This document shows, piece by piece, positions 22,270-32,700 of a DNA stretch of 64,000 nt (the first letter of the stretch is position 1; every line of letters starts with the position of its first letter). This DNA is from Cenococcum geophilum 1.58 (lineage: Eukaryota > Ascomycota > Dothideomycetes > Gloniales > Gloniaceae). A program made the translations under genes and the position numbers. The stretch lies in the NCBI GenBank assembly GCA_001692895.1, contig KV748194.1, positions 1 through 64,000 on the forward strand. Reading direction: 5' to 3'. Below the pieces are notes generated by a model, which saw only the letters and a program-made list of their open reading frames with translations, was not told the origin of the DNA and did no database searches.

Positions 22270-22590
22270 TAGGTGGCTCTATATATAGCTCTACATTCAG
22301 CTCTACGTATGGAAGCTCTGCATATGGAGGCTCCGCATGAAGCTCTGCACGAAGCTTTTCACGAAGCTCTGCACGAAGCTTTGCACGAAGTTCCGCACGA
22401 AGCTCTGTACGAAGCTCTGTACGAAGCTCTACGGAAGCTCTGCACGAAGCTCTACGCGAAGCTCTGCGCGAAGCTCTGCACGAAGCTCTACACGAAGCTC
22501 TGCACGAAGCTCCGCGTACGGAGGCTCTGCACGAAACTCTGTATACAAAAGCTCTGCACGACGGCTCTGCGTACGACGGTTCTGTCCTAT
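22270..22590. repeat. 12-bp minisatellite, little mutated
   Basis: About 26 units of gaagctctgcac with variants gaagctctacac and gaagctctgtac. It is the same unit as the arrays at 1476-2095, 48175-48500 and 63917-64000, but with most C and G kept. Open frames on both strands (RAS.., KLCT..) are by-products of a period divisible by 3. Confidence 0.9.
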
Positions 22591-22743
22591 TCAGCTTGGT
22601 TGGGGTAGAAAAGCCCCGCACAGGGCACCTTTATCCTTATCGATTGCGATATTTTATGCATTTTCTATTGGATAAAGGATATTTTATGCTCGCTTATTCG
22701 CATTATCCAAAACCACCCTGGTATTTCGCAAGATTGTACGGTA

Positions 22744-23215
22744 TGAGAATCTTTCGTTCGGGGGCTGAGCTAGACAGTTATTTGCTTCTACAAGAATGGG
22801 CTAGGCTGAGCAAGCCAAAGCCGACGGGCTGGAAGCATGCAAATGTGGGGGCAGAAATGAGCGGAAACTGAGGGGAAGAGCAGAAGGGCAGATAAGTGGA
22901 TGCAAGTCGGTCTTACCACGCTAAAGGGTGAGTCAACCATAAGCGCTAATGCACAATCCCTGTACGGGGCAGCCTCAGCCAAAAAAATCACGTGTTCAGC
23001 CAGCCACCTGGGGCAGATTCGCGTATGTCCACAGCGCCACCAGCGCCAAGCTGTGGACATACGCGTATCAAGGGCCGCCTGCTAATCGACCCGCTGATCG
23101 ACGCCGACCATAGGGTAATTAGGGCCATTAGGGCCACAAGTATATATAAAAAAGTCCTCCCTACCTAATCCTTAATTGCGGCAGCACGTCTGCTATTATA
23201 CCTACTATATAAAAT
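22744..23215. other. UnRIPed intergenic DNA with transposon remnant
   Basis: No gene recognised. 22905-22990 carries a single end of the TA-flanked element family found at 24113-26228: caagtcgg..ccacgctaaa, then ataagcgctaatgcacaatc and cctgtacggggcagcc. Its partner end is not visible, so it looks like a truncated copy. Confidence 0.6.
23020..23065. repeat. 16-bp perfect stem, 14-nt loop
   Basis: The arms cgcgtatgtccacagc (23020-23035) and gctgtggacatacgcg (23050-23065) pair perfectly around gccaccagcgccaa. It is GC-rich and stands in unRIPed DNA. No T-tract follows, so a bacterial-type terminator reading is not apt. It could be a mini fold-back element. Confidence 0.85.
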
Positions 23216-23552
23216 TGTTACGGACCTTATATCGGCAGTAGTCGCACTGCTGAAAAGAGATATGAACGGGTTGGTTAAGATAGTACGGGAGGCGCTAGAA
23301 CCGATCGAGCCATGGGACGAGGGGTAACCGAGTTACATAACACGTCACGTTACAGGTTCGGAACGTAAGAATGTGGAAATGTAGGAATGTGGGACGTACC
23401 AACGTTCCTACCTAGATAGTTCTTCTCTTTATAGTAAATCTTAGAATATAATTAGAGTTAATCTATTAGGCAACCTACTCTACTAGTTATATTTACGTTG
23501 TTAACTTCTTACTACCTATATACCTAGCCTATTAATAAGTCTACCGTTATTA
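23216..23552 (+). mobile_element. LTR fragment of the 38830 gypsy family
   Basis: It begins TGTTACGGACC and shares the segments ctacctagatagttc and ttagagttaatctattaggc and the final cctagcctatta..ccgtta with the LTRs at 38830-39255 and 46354-46779. No internal gypsy sequence follows and no matching 5-bp duplication is seen, so it may be a truncated or recombined solo LTR. Confidence 0.65.
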
Positions 23553-23699
23553 CGGCGCTAGTAGAAACTGGTGGATTGTGGCTAGTAGATATTAGTAGAT
23601 TGTGGTAGATAATTATAGACAATTAAAAACAGTTTTATACAGTTTTAGACACTTGCTATTATATAACTAGAGGATTATATATAACATTAAGCGACGCTA

Positions 23700-23814
23700 C
23701 CTTTTATCTTCTTTTCTTTTTCTAGCTTTAGATTCTTGTTTATAAACTACTAATTATATAGGCTTACGCATCCCTCTTGCTGTGCTTATGCCTTAATTAA
23801 CTAAGTTGCTAATA
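23700..23814 (+). mobile_element. LTR 3' end related to 52641-53197
   Basis: The segment ataaactactaattatatagg and the ending ttaattaactaagttgctaata resemble 53105-53197. 23553-23699 and 23815-24110 show no recognisable gene; the latter is RIPed up to about 24000 and GC-richer after that. Confidence 0.5.
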
Positions 23815-24112
23815 TTATCTAAAGCTTAACTACCCTTTCTTCCTAAGAAGGAACTTAAATATATTTATAGACTATAAACTAGAATAGCACATAGAATTAG
23901 ACCTAAAGAATAGAAAAGAATAATAAGACTTATAAAATACGTATAGACTAGAACCCCTACAGAATTCTACTAAAAATTACCTATAGAGATAGTCAAACTT
24001 CTCTCACATAACTGGTTCCGGTTATAGCCGCTAACCTGAGCAGCTGCCGCTTTAACCTAAGTCGAGCGTAAGCGAACCCTGAGTTAAGGCTTAGCGGACT
24101 AAGCGGTGCGTA

Positions 24113-26228
24113 CAGGTCGGCCAGACCACGCTAAAAGGTCGGCCTGATAGGCAAAACCTCCGCCCGCCACACCAAACCCCACCCTTCCCCTCCCAACCTG
24201 ACCCTACTATCCACCCTATCTTTTCTTATATATCTATCTTAAATCTATTATAAAAATATTTTTTATATAATAATTATTACCTTAAAGAGCTATATAAGCT
24301 ATTTATAGCTTATTTTATAGTAATTTTAATAGTTTAAGCTATTTATAAAGCCTATTTAAACCAAAACAAAATCCTATAAAGGTAAATAATAAGTTTTTTC
24401 TAATATATNTAAAACATGTTTCTAATACGTTTAGAATATATTTATAACTAGTTACAAACCTATTCTAGCTATATATAATTAAAATATATTAAGAATTATT
24501 ATTAAATATAATTTTAGTAGTTTAAGCTACTTTATTATAACTAAAAACTATATATCTATATATATATATAAATAAGGCTTAAATATAAATATAAATATAT
24601 TTTATATACTTATTATTATATACTAGCTTTTATTACTTTTAATAATAATAATAATATATATATATATTAAAACACTTTTCACTCTTTATATTTTAGCTCA
24701 TATTTTTTTCCCTTTTTATTTTAAAGAACACAAATATTATGCTTAAAAATATATATTTATACTTATTAAATTAATATAATAAATATAACTTTTATTTAGT
24801 ACCTAAAGAGCTTAAATAATTCTTAATTATAAATATAATAAAAGNAACTTTAAATTATATATATTTAAAAATAGATTAGAATATATTTAAAACTAAATTA
24901 GAACTAGATTAGAACTAAATTAGAACTAGATTTGTCGGTATCACCTAAGTGCACTTGATTGGCCTATTAACTGTTGAATTGATTCTTGTCTAATAGGTGT
25001 CAAAAGCAGAGGATCATAAGGATCGCGGTGCCTAAGTAGGGGGTTGATTAGTCACCATAAGGATGACTAATCAAAGACACGACGACGACACGTCGACGAC
25101 ACGTAACTACATAACCTCTGTCCATATATCCGACAAGATTAGAACTAGATTAGAATTAGATTAGAACTAAATTAGAATATATTTTAAATTAGATTAAAAT
25201 ATATTAGGACTTAATTTACTTTTATAGCTATATTTAACTCTAATATACTATTTTATAGCTTAAATTTTTAATTTTAATTATTACTAAAGGAAGTATTTGG
25301 GTTAGAATATATAGTAAAATAATTTAAATATATTCTAAATATGTTCTAAATTGTTCTAAATATGTTTTAATATATTCTAAACATATTCTAAATTATTTTA
25401 GCTAGTTATTTATAATATTAATTTAATTAAGAGGTAAGTATATAGTAGGATAAGCGATTTAGGCTTAGCTAAACTATATAACTTTATATTTTAAGTTAAG
25501 GCTACCCTATATAGGGATTATATATTAGCGCTTATAGTAGGCTAACCTTTTAGCATAGTCTAGCTGACTTAAACTATGCTATTTACTTACTTTATATTAG
25601 ACCTTATATCTTTTAAAAAAAATTAAAAAATTTATAGGTATTTATAAATTTTTTATTTTTGCCCTTTATATTTAAAGAACTAATATTATTAGCTTAAGAA
25701 TATATATTTAGCTAGTTATATTAATATTTAAATATTATAAACTATTTATATATATATTTTAAATAATATAATAAATATAACCTTTATTTAGTACCTAAAA
25801 GAGTTTAAATAATTCTTAGTTATAAATATAATAAAAGAACTTTAGATTATATATATTAAAACTAAATTAAAAAGTACCTAAAATTAGATTAAAATATATT
25901 AGAAACTTAATTAAATTTTATAGCTATATTTAACTCTAAGATACTATTTTATAGGCTTAAAAATTTTATTTAAATTAGAATATATATTAAATATATTCTA
26001 AATACGTTCTAAATACGTTCTAAATACGTTCTAAATACATTCTAAATATGTTATAACTAGTTACTTATAATAATTAATTTTAATTAGGAGGTAAGTTGTG
26101 TGGTAGAATAAGCGATTTGGGCTCGGTTGACCATACGACTTAGTATTTTGAGCTGGGGCTGCCCCGTACAGGGATTGTGCATTAGCGCTTTTGGTAGGCC
26201 GACCTTTTAGCGTGGTCTAGCCGACTTG
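24113..26228. mobile_element. AT-rich TIR element flanked by TA, duplicated right end
   Basis: The left end CAGGTCGGCCAGACCACGCT and right end, inverted, CAAGTCGGCTAGACCACGCT continue for about 33 bp with few mismatches. TA flanks both sides (24111-24112 and 26229-26230). The inside is very AT-rich with words like attctaaatatgttctaaat. A block of roughly 0.9 kb is present twice (about 24680-25573 without the inserted LTR, and 25640-26228), each ending in the right terminus; the inner terminus is RIPed and the outer one is not. No transposase could be read. Undetermined bases occur at 24409 and 24845. Confidence 0.75.
24933..25135. mobile_element. Solo LTR (copia-like) with 5-bp TSD
   Basis: 203 bp, starting TGTCGGTATCACC and ending ATATCCGACA, with an exact duplication AGATT on both sides (24928-24932 and 25136-25140). 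It is not RIPed although the element around it is, so it arrived after the RIP of its host element. Terminal words match the copia LTR at 10273. Confidence 0.9.
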
Positions 26229-26230
26229 TA

Positions 26231-27322
26231 ACCACGACTAAGCGGAGGCTGGGTAGCATGAGCAACCCCCTGTCTAGCGTGGACGGGGGACTGTTTCGTA
26301 CCTCCTTAAAGCCGGCTGTTCTTGCCCAATTGCGAATCCTTTGAGCAAGGGTGACCAAAATCGACCACACCTTACGAAAAGTTCCTAGAAACTGCCTCTA
26401 TTCTTTGTGATTACTTAACTTCTCATCTGCACGGATGGTATTCTGGAAACTATAGAGCGAAAACATGCGATCACCGTAGACTGCATTTACTTTTATCGTT
26501 GGTGTTTAGTTCTCTCGTGGTTCTCCTACTAACGACCGGATAGTTCAGCACAGATTGTTTCCTACGCTCTCTTGTGCCCAGCGCAACCGCGAAGCAGAAG
26601 GGCTCTGACGCCAAAGTGAATCCAATGATGCCGTTGGTTAACAATTGAATCTCTCGGTCCTTACGAGTGACTCAAGGGCGAGCTCCTTGACAGAAGACCG
26701 CCATCGGCCCACTCTATCTGCCACAACAGCTGAGCGACAGCCTCCGGCGGAGCGACGGCAGAGTCCAGGCATGTAGTCGGCAAAGGACAGCGGAGGGTTA
26801 GCGAATCAAGGTTTTCTTCGGGCTGAGCGAGCGGTGGAGGATCCATACCAAGCAGAGAGCAACGGTTGCGATTGGAGAGCGCTGGCCTTCGCGGATGGAG
26901 CTGAATTATGGCGAGACACTGTCAGCCTCGACGGGCCAGCAGGATGGCGCAGAGTGGAGTTGAGCTCGAGATAAGGATAACTCAGGGATGTCCTTGCGCC
27001 GGCATGACCGACCTGGAGCCAGGTCATATGGACCTAACATGGACAGCATATATTGGGGCGGAGTTGGACACGTCGGATATATGGAAGCTGATAGAGTGTG
27101 GCGAGTTTATGCAAACGCAATCGACGGATAGCTATAGGATCGGATGCAACAAACGGCGGCACTCTTCGAAGAGAGATAAGGAGGGCGTCGACTGGGACGT
27201 TCAATTTGGAGAGGGAGGCGAGGGTAAGGACCCGGTTGCTGAGGGGGAGAGGAGTACGTGGTGGGAGTGATTATATGTCCCGGCACTGCTTTTGGGGTTG
27301 GATCAGGCGGTTGATTTTAATT
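26231..27322. other. UnRIPed intergenic DNA, no gene recognised
   Basis: Balanced base composition. Short frames occur on both strands (for example plus 26908-27270, 120 codons), but none has a recognisable domain, and overlapping frames on the other strand are equally long. Confidence 0.5.
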
Positions 27323-27676
27323 GCGATATGGTACAGTAGGCGGCTCACGTCGCACTAATAATAATACATTCTGGCCCTTGGTTTCTGGGTTTTATATCAT
27401 GGTTCTTAATGGTGTCAATGGATGTACGCTCGACTATAATATAAAGGGCTTCCGCCCACTTGTGGTAGCTGTATTTCTCATTCTGCCTACGCCTCATAGT
27501 ATTAACTGCGAGACGGTATGCGATATGGTACGGTAGGCGGCTGACGCCGCACTAGCTAATACATTCCAGCCCTCGGTTTCTGGGTTTTCTATTGTCCTTC
27601 GTAGTGGCGCCGACATATGCACGCTTGACTTTAAGATAAAGGGCTCCTGCTTACTTGTCGTGGCTGTATTTCTCAT
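27323..27676 (+). repeat. Tandem duplication, period 197 bp
   Basis: 27323-27481 and 27520-27676 match along their length: gcgatatggtac..gtaggcggct, ggtttctgggttt, aagggct.. and gctgtatttctcat. The two copies differ by scattered substitutions that are not only RIP-type. It lies about 110 bp from the stop codon of the astacin gene, so it may fall in its 3' flank. Confidence 0.85.
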
Positions 27677-27786
27677 ACAAGAAAACGTCGTACTCGATTG
27701 CGAACTAACAAATTACGCCAATTACATATGCTAAAATGCAAATCGCCCAAGACTCCGAGTCAAAAATCCCAAAACAAAACCTCCAT

Positions 27787-29285
27787 CTAGCGACAAGTAT
27801 CCTTCAGCGGCACCTCCGAGCAATTACTATCGCCACAAAGCTGCTCACAAGCCTGTCCAGGCCTAACAAACACTCTATGTGTCTGGCCTCCCAACGCATT
27901 ACTCCAAGTCACACGATACTGGTCATTCCCACTCAAATCCAACCCCGTACCCCTATATCCCGCCTGGCACATACAGAAAGTCTGACCACTGTGTGGGAAA
28001 GTCGTAGACGGGTTGAACGCCGTGCAAGTGGCGCGGGCACCACAAAGGTTGTTCGGAGGCAGCGGATCGCATGTCGGCACGCACTTTGGTCCACCCTTAC
28101 AATTCGCCGGACAAGAATCGCCTTCGACATTGTTTCCGTCATCGCAGTCTTCGACGCCGGGCGTGAGGATGCCGTCGCCGCAGATGCTGTGGCAGTCTTC
28201 ATAGTAGAGCTCGCATACACGCTGCGTGTCTAATTTCGATGGGTATTGTGCGGGACCGTTGAAAATGACACCGGCTTTGGGGACAATGGAGAAGCAGTCG
28301 TGGGGGCCCGAGCCCCCAATACATCCGTCGCCGTAGTGCATCAACGAGCTCAAGTCATACGACCCGGCCCAGTTGAGACCTGTTCCGGGCTTTTTCGCAA
28401 TATTGTTTGTCACTATAGTGCTACAAGGGCTGGAGTCGCAGACGAAGTCGACGTAGGTATCGCGATCCGGTCGTTGATGCTCGTGGTATAGACCGAGAGC
28501 TGTGGAAAGGTTTTTGTTAGCGATCTCAAGCCTTGAAGGGATGGATGCACGTTGTGAAACTCACTGTGACCAATTTCGTGCCTTGCGCTCCGCGGGCTGC
28601 AGTCCGGGCACAACTCGATATCTCCCCCGCAGCATCCGATGGGGGAGCTGTTGCCACTTCCCACTTTCACAGTCCTGGCTATTCCGCTAGAGTCGGTTGG
28701 GTCGTACTGAAACTTGAGGAACGGGAGTCTGTTCGTCCATTCTGTCGCACCGGCAAGGAAGTAGTTCTTGTGCGTATCGGGTAGACCGGCATCCCATTTG
28801 TAGTATACCACCCCTCCGGGCCATTTCTTAGGTGAAATGGAGATCTCAGAGAACGCTCTCTTATGTATGGAAGGATTGACTGCCGCTGCGAGCAACTGAG
28901 CCTCAGTGCCGAAGATGATATCGCCATCAACTACGGCATTTCCATGATCAGTGACGAAGTATGCGACAGTCTTCTTCGTAGCAGGGGGTGCTGTCGCGTT
29001 GTAGAATCCAGCGGTTTGTGTTGCTTGAGGACCTGCGGGACCTGCATAGATCTCAAGAGTCGTATAGTTCTTCGCGATGGATGCTGGTGGTCCTTCGGGG
29101 ATTGCTGAGATTGTTGGCTTGTACAACAGACTTGTTGCTGGGGTAGGATTCGAAGTTAGGCTTGCGGCTTGCGGTGGGGTAGAAGCCGAAATTGCTGGGA
29201 CAGATGTTACAACGGGATCGAGAGGACTGGCATATGCGGCGTGAAGGAGGTGAATGAAAAGGAAAAGCGATGTTGTGCGTGCCAT
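27787..29285 (-). CDS. Secreted astacin-family zinc metalloprotease (M12A)
   Basis: Exon 1 is 28565-29285, the intron 28500-28564 (GTGAGT..CCACAG, branch-like gctaac) and exon 2 27787-28499; the product is 477 residues. I chose the Met at 29285 because it starts a clear signal peptide (MARTTSLFLFIHLLHAAYA, cut after residue 19) and lies just below a TATA-like site; an upstream in-frame Met at 29369 would bury it. A propeptide-like region follows to about 150. The astacin zinc motif HEIGHTLGLYHEHQRPDRD is at 236-254 and is completed only by splicing inside codon 241. The Met-turn SLMHY is at 292-296. A Cys-rich repeat CGDG..DCDDGNN..C (347-374) and an EGF-like Cys-rich tail complete it. It should cleave extracellular proteins; the substrate is unknown. 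All catalytic residues are present. Base use is unRIPed. Confidence 0.93.
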
Positions 29286-29353
29286 TATGACTGATTGAAA
29301 AGATATTGTTAGACTGATGTGTTCCGATTCCATGAAAGCGCTGCATGGATTGC

Positions 29354-29362
29354 ATTTATATA
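29354..29362 (-). promoter_or_regulatory. TATA-like box of the astacin gene
   Basis: TATATAAAT on the minus strand, about 70 bp above the chosen start codon. The left Crypton begins about 300 bp above the start codon, so the promoter is at most that long before transposon DNA is met. Confidence 0.5.
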
Positions 29363-29810
29363 TTCCCATTCACTCATGTACTTCAGCCTGGGAGGCCTAT
29401 TTTGGTACAGAGACATAGCTGAACCTAATTTCTTTATTTCATTCGAAAACACCACTTGCGCATGATCATTTAGGGGCTGTGGACAGTGGTGGACTGAGAA
29501 GGCTGTAGAAATGCTGCCTTTACGAGCCAGGAACCTGATCATAAGGTGTAAAGACAAGACTTTAGCGAAGCCAAACTTGGCTGGGATATCTATCACATAT
29601 CGGGGGGGCTGATTTGGCGCGGTTACGACCCGGGTTAATACGAGGTTAGGGCCACCCCTGCTGATAACGCGCCCGAACCCCGCACGAGGTCGCGCAGCGA
29701 CCGCCCCCGAGTACTTTCGCACGCGATTTTGGGCGAAAAGGTACATAATTTATGTTAAATCGGTACTTCTGGACGGTCGCGTAATATTACTCTAAATTTA
29801 CAACACCTAA

Positions 29811-30065
29811 ACGGGCTCTATTCCTACATTAAGGCGTCTTAGTTACTATAGTGCAGTCCTATATTAAGACGTCTCGGTTATTAGAGTATAGTCCTACATC
29901 AAGGCGTCTCGGTCGCTGCGGTGCAGCCCTATATTAAGACGTCTTGGTCACTAGAGTATATAGTCCTATATTAAGGCGTCTTGGTTACTACAGTACAGTC
30001 CTATATTAAGACGTCTTAGTCACTAGTAGAGTCCTATATTAAGGCGTCTTAGTTACTACAGTAGT
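29811..30065. repeat. ~38-bp tandem repeat in Crypton copy 1
   Basis: About seven units of gtcctatattaaggcgtctt followed by ggttactacagta. The same array is at 33350-33605 in copy 2. It lies between the element end and the stop of the recombinase gene. The aaGaCGTctt / aaGGCGtctt core is nearly palindromic, so it could be a binding site for the recombinase; this is inference. Confidence 0.85.
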
Positions 30066-30149
30066 CCTATAGTAAAATAGTATTATATATATATATATAT
30101 ACTGCTTAATATAGAGCCTTTTCCTCCCTTTCCCTCCCCCGCCTAGTAG

Positions 30150-32700
30150 TTAGATATTCTTATAAAGCTAATCTAAAGAACGCTAGCCTTATAGCTGTTC
30201 TAGCTGGTTAATAGCCTATCTCTTATCTCTTACCGTACCGTCTTCTACGCGCTGTCTTATATCCTTAATTATCCTACAGCGACGGCTATAAAATATAGCC
30301 TCGCCGTTAACCCGCTAGTGTGCCCCCTAGCAGTAATTAAGAGCTTTAATTAACGGCCTACCTACTAGCCCTAAAGTCCACTCAGCCTAGAGCTAGAATA
30401 CTAAATTACCGCCTTAAAGCATCTTATATTTCCTTGACGGCGCCTATAGGTTAAGGATAAATAGAAGAGGTTAAGCGTTAGCTTGCGGTAGCTATAGTGG
30501 GGGTATAGTAGAAGTTTACGGCAGCTACTATGGGGGTATAGTAGACGTTATAGTAGACGTTATAGTAGACGGCTGAGCAGGCTTTACGGTAGTAGATAGT
30601 TAAGGACCTCTTAGTATCTCTCTAGGGGTTAGATATACGGGAGAGGGTTTATCTAAAGACGGAATCTAGCCGTTAATACGTTTAGGAATAGATGCGGGTA
30701 TAGGTATAGATATAGGTACGGATATAAGTACAGGTACGGGGCCGTTTAAAGACGGACATACAGACTCTATAGGCCCTATCTAGATACCCGTTTTCCCTTG
30801 CTAGATCTATATAGGTGCAAATAATGCTAATAACCTTTTTATCTCGCTAAGGCGTTCTAAGATCATCTGTATGTATAATTAAACCCCCTTTATCTCTAAG
30901 ATCGTAGCCTCGTGTCTTAGCTTAGCTACGGCCTTATAGGCGGGCTAGTATTTCCGTATTATTATCTTATCTAGCGTAATTACGCTAGCTAGTAAGCTTT
31001 TTACCCGTGTAGCGAACCTCTAGTACTTTTTATAGCTAAAGAGGGAGTCCTTTTATAGGGGGTAGAGCGGGAACTGCTTGCGTAGGATTACTAAGTCCTA
31101 TAATAGGATTACCCTAAGCGCGCGGAGAAGGCGTAGAAATTTTAAGCCCGTAAGGTTAAGCTATATAACCTTATTATCGGCCTTCTCTAGGTAGTAGGTC
31201 TCTATACGTTTTAGCTAGATATTGGTCTTAGGCTATATCTTTAAGTAGAGGGCCTCCTCTAGCACCTCTCGCGTATAGGGGAGAAAGTAGCCCTTTCCTT
31301 CCTTTAGGAAGCTGGCGATCGACTGTATAAACGCGCGAGGTAAATAGCTAAGGTAGGCTCCTGTTATTACATCCGTATTCCAGCGTCCAGCCTATCTAAT
31401 TTAGGTCTCCTTAATACCGCTAAGCTTAGCATACCAGACGCTCTGCTTATAGGCGCTATAGGTCTTCTCCTTTAAGTAAATTCCTACCCCCTAGAATATC
31501 TTCTTATTCTATTTAAATTACGTATAATAGCTTAACGGCCATTATAGTACTTTAATACTACTAAGGAAGATATATAGGTTATAGTAGTCCTCTAACTGCC
31601 GAAAGGATAGGAAGCTTTTAGCGCCNTNCTTACCCTAGCGGTTAAAGAAGTAGAAGGCTATTATAGAGAGAGGGCAGAGGATAGGGTTAGTATTACGTAT
31701 ATAGCCTATATACTTAACCTTACTATATTAATTCTGCTTCCCTTATATTATTAATATAATTATATACAGCGCTAGCTTATCTAGTTTAGGCCCTTTGTTC
31801 TTTAGTTTAATAAGGACAAAGTTAGCAAGCTAAATATCCCGTTTACTCTTACCCTAGGTAACAGTAGTATGGCCTAAGAAATAGGTTAGAAAATGGTAGC
31901 CGTAAATACTTTATATAGACCGTAATATATAAACCTAATAAATGCTTAGCCGTAGTTTAAAGGTAAGACTTAACTAAACCCAGTATTTTAGAGCCCGTCT
32001 CCTAGCACTAAGTAATCGCCTTTTTAAGCCCTTTAATATTATAGCCGCTAGTAATTATAAATAGGCCTTAATTAATAAAGTTAACATATTAAATCCAGTC
32101 CTTATTATAGCGGACGCTATCTAGTACTACTAAGAGCTTTGCCCCTTATAGCGGCTATAAGGTCTTACCTTCTAATTACTATATATAGAGCTTAGTAATA
32201 GCGGAGACGTAGCTATTTATAACTAAGTATTAAACGGTCTTATTAAATAGGGCGTTTAGGGCCTCCTTATCCCATATTTCTTCCTCCTTTATAGCTTCCT
32301 CCCCTGCGGCTATAGCTACCCCTACGGCTGCCTTTCCCCTTAGTGGCCCTCCTGCGGTTATCTTCTACCTCTTCTTTACCCGCTCACTATCTTTTTATAT
32401 CTCTTTCTATTTTAACTTCCGTTTTTAATAGCTAGCGGCCCATAATTCTTAATTAATAACTTACTACTCTAAAAATAAGTAAAGCTTATCTTTCGTTACC
32501 TAGGCGCCGTCCATATTACCTTCTAGTCTTATATACTAGTCCTCCCACTCTTTCTACTTTAGCTTATACGCCCCTTATAGTATTCTTTAAGCGCTAGGCC
32601 TTATAAATATCCTATAGCCGTGCTATTTAGGCCTTAAATTCGTTCTAGAGGCTATAGGGGGAGGAGGCTAAGGGGGCTTCCGTAATAGACCGTAGGGTAA
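30150..32700 (-). pseudogene. Crypton tyrosine recombinase (Ndc10_II / GCR1_C type), copy 1
   Basis: The minus strand shows an N-terminal region like TRxAYDxKxxEW (about 32550-32650), then INSYVSAITKLY (about 32215), the central Ndc10-like domain with NREAELI-type and NPYPLCP..FYFFNRWG-like segments (31640-31730), SFRQLEDYYNLYIFLSSIKV (about 31590), and a C-terminal GCR1-like part with LLQDLVILRKQFPLYPLQKD (about 31060). Many stop codons, mainly RIP-type, break it. In the family this enzyme cuts and rejoins DNA through an active-site Tyr. The catalytic residues could not be assigned with certainty. Copy 2 carries the same gene. Confidence 0.8.

Larger units (their letters stand above)
21868..22720. 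mobile_element. hAT-type MITE carrying a 12-bp minisatellite
   Basis: The inverted ends are CAGGGTGGTTTTGGATAA (21868) and TTATCCAAAACCACCCTG (to 22720), with an exact 8-bp duplication GTATTTCG (21860-21867 and 22721-22728). It is inserted in the right TIR of the pogo element. It has no transposase. It contains a set of TTATCGCGATAA palindromes, a second copy of its own left end (22125-22215) and the minisatellite at 22270-22590. The 8-bp duplication and CAGGG terminus point to a hAT transposase acting in trans. Confidence 0.92.
19747..22741 (+). mobile_element. pogo/Fot1-like element interrupted by a MITE
   Basis: The ends are CCGTACAATCTTGCGAAA at 19747 and its inverse ending at 22741, flanked by TA (19745-19746 and 22742-22743). 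The TIRs are about 85 bp; the right one is split by a hAT-type MITE at 21868-22720. Without the MITE and its duplication the element is about 2.13 kb. It codes for a pogo-type transposase on the plus strand. RIP is milder than in the gypsy relics. Confidence 0.92.

Noticed and set aside
22244-22675. Three overlapping frames rich in RAS, KLCT and EALH
   Set aside because: Frames of the 12-bp minisatellite in the MITE, open on both strands.
23020-23065. Rho-independent terminator
   Set aside because: Strong hairpin but no following T-tract, and the context is eukaryotic.
26908-27270. Plus-strand frame of 120 codons in GC-rich DNA
   Set aside because: No domain, and opposite-strand frames of similar length overlap it. 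I could not support a gene.
27736-28233. Plus-strand frames opposite the astacin gene
   Set aside because: Shadows of the GC-rich coding strand; the minus-strand gene has full motif support.
29309-29746. Minus-strand frame above the astacin gene
   Set aside because: It crosses the Crypton border and the protease 5' region, so it mixes two unrelated sequences.
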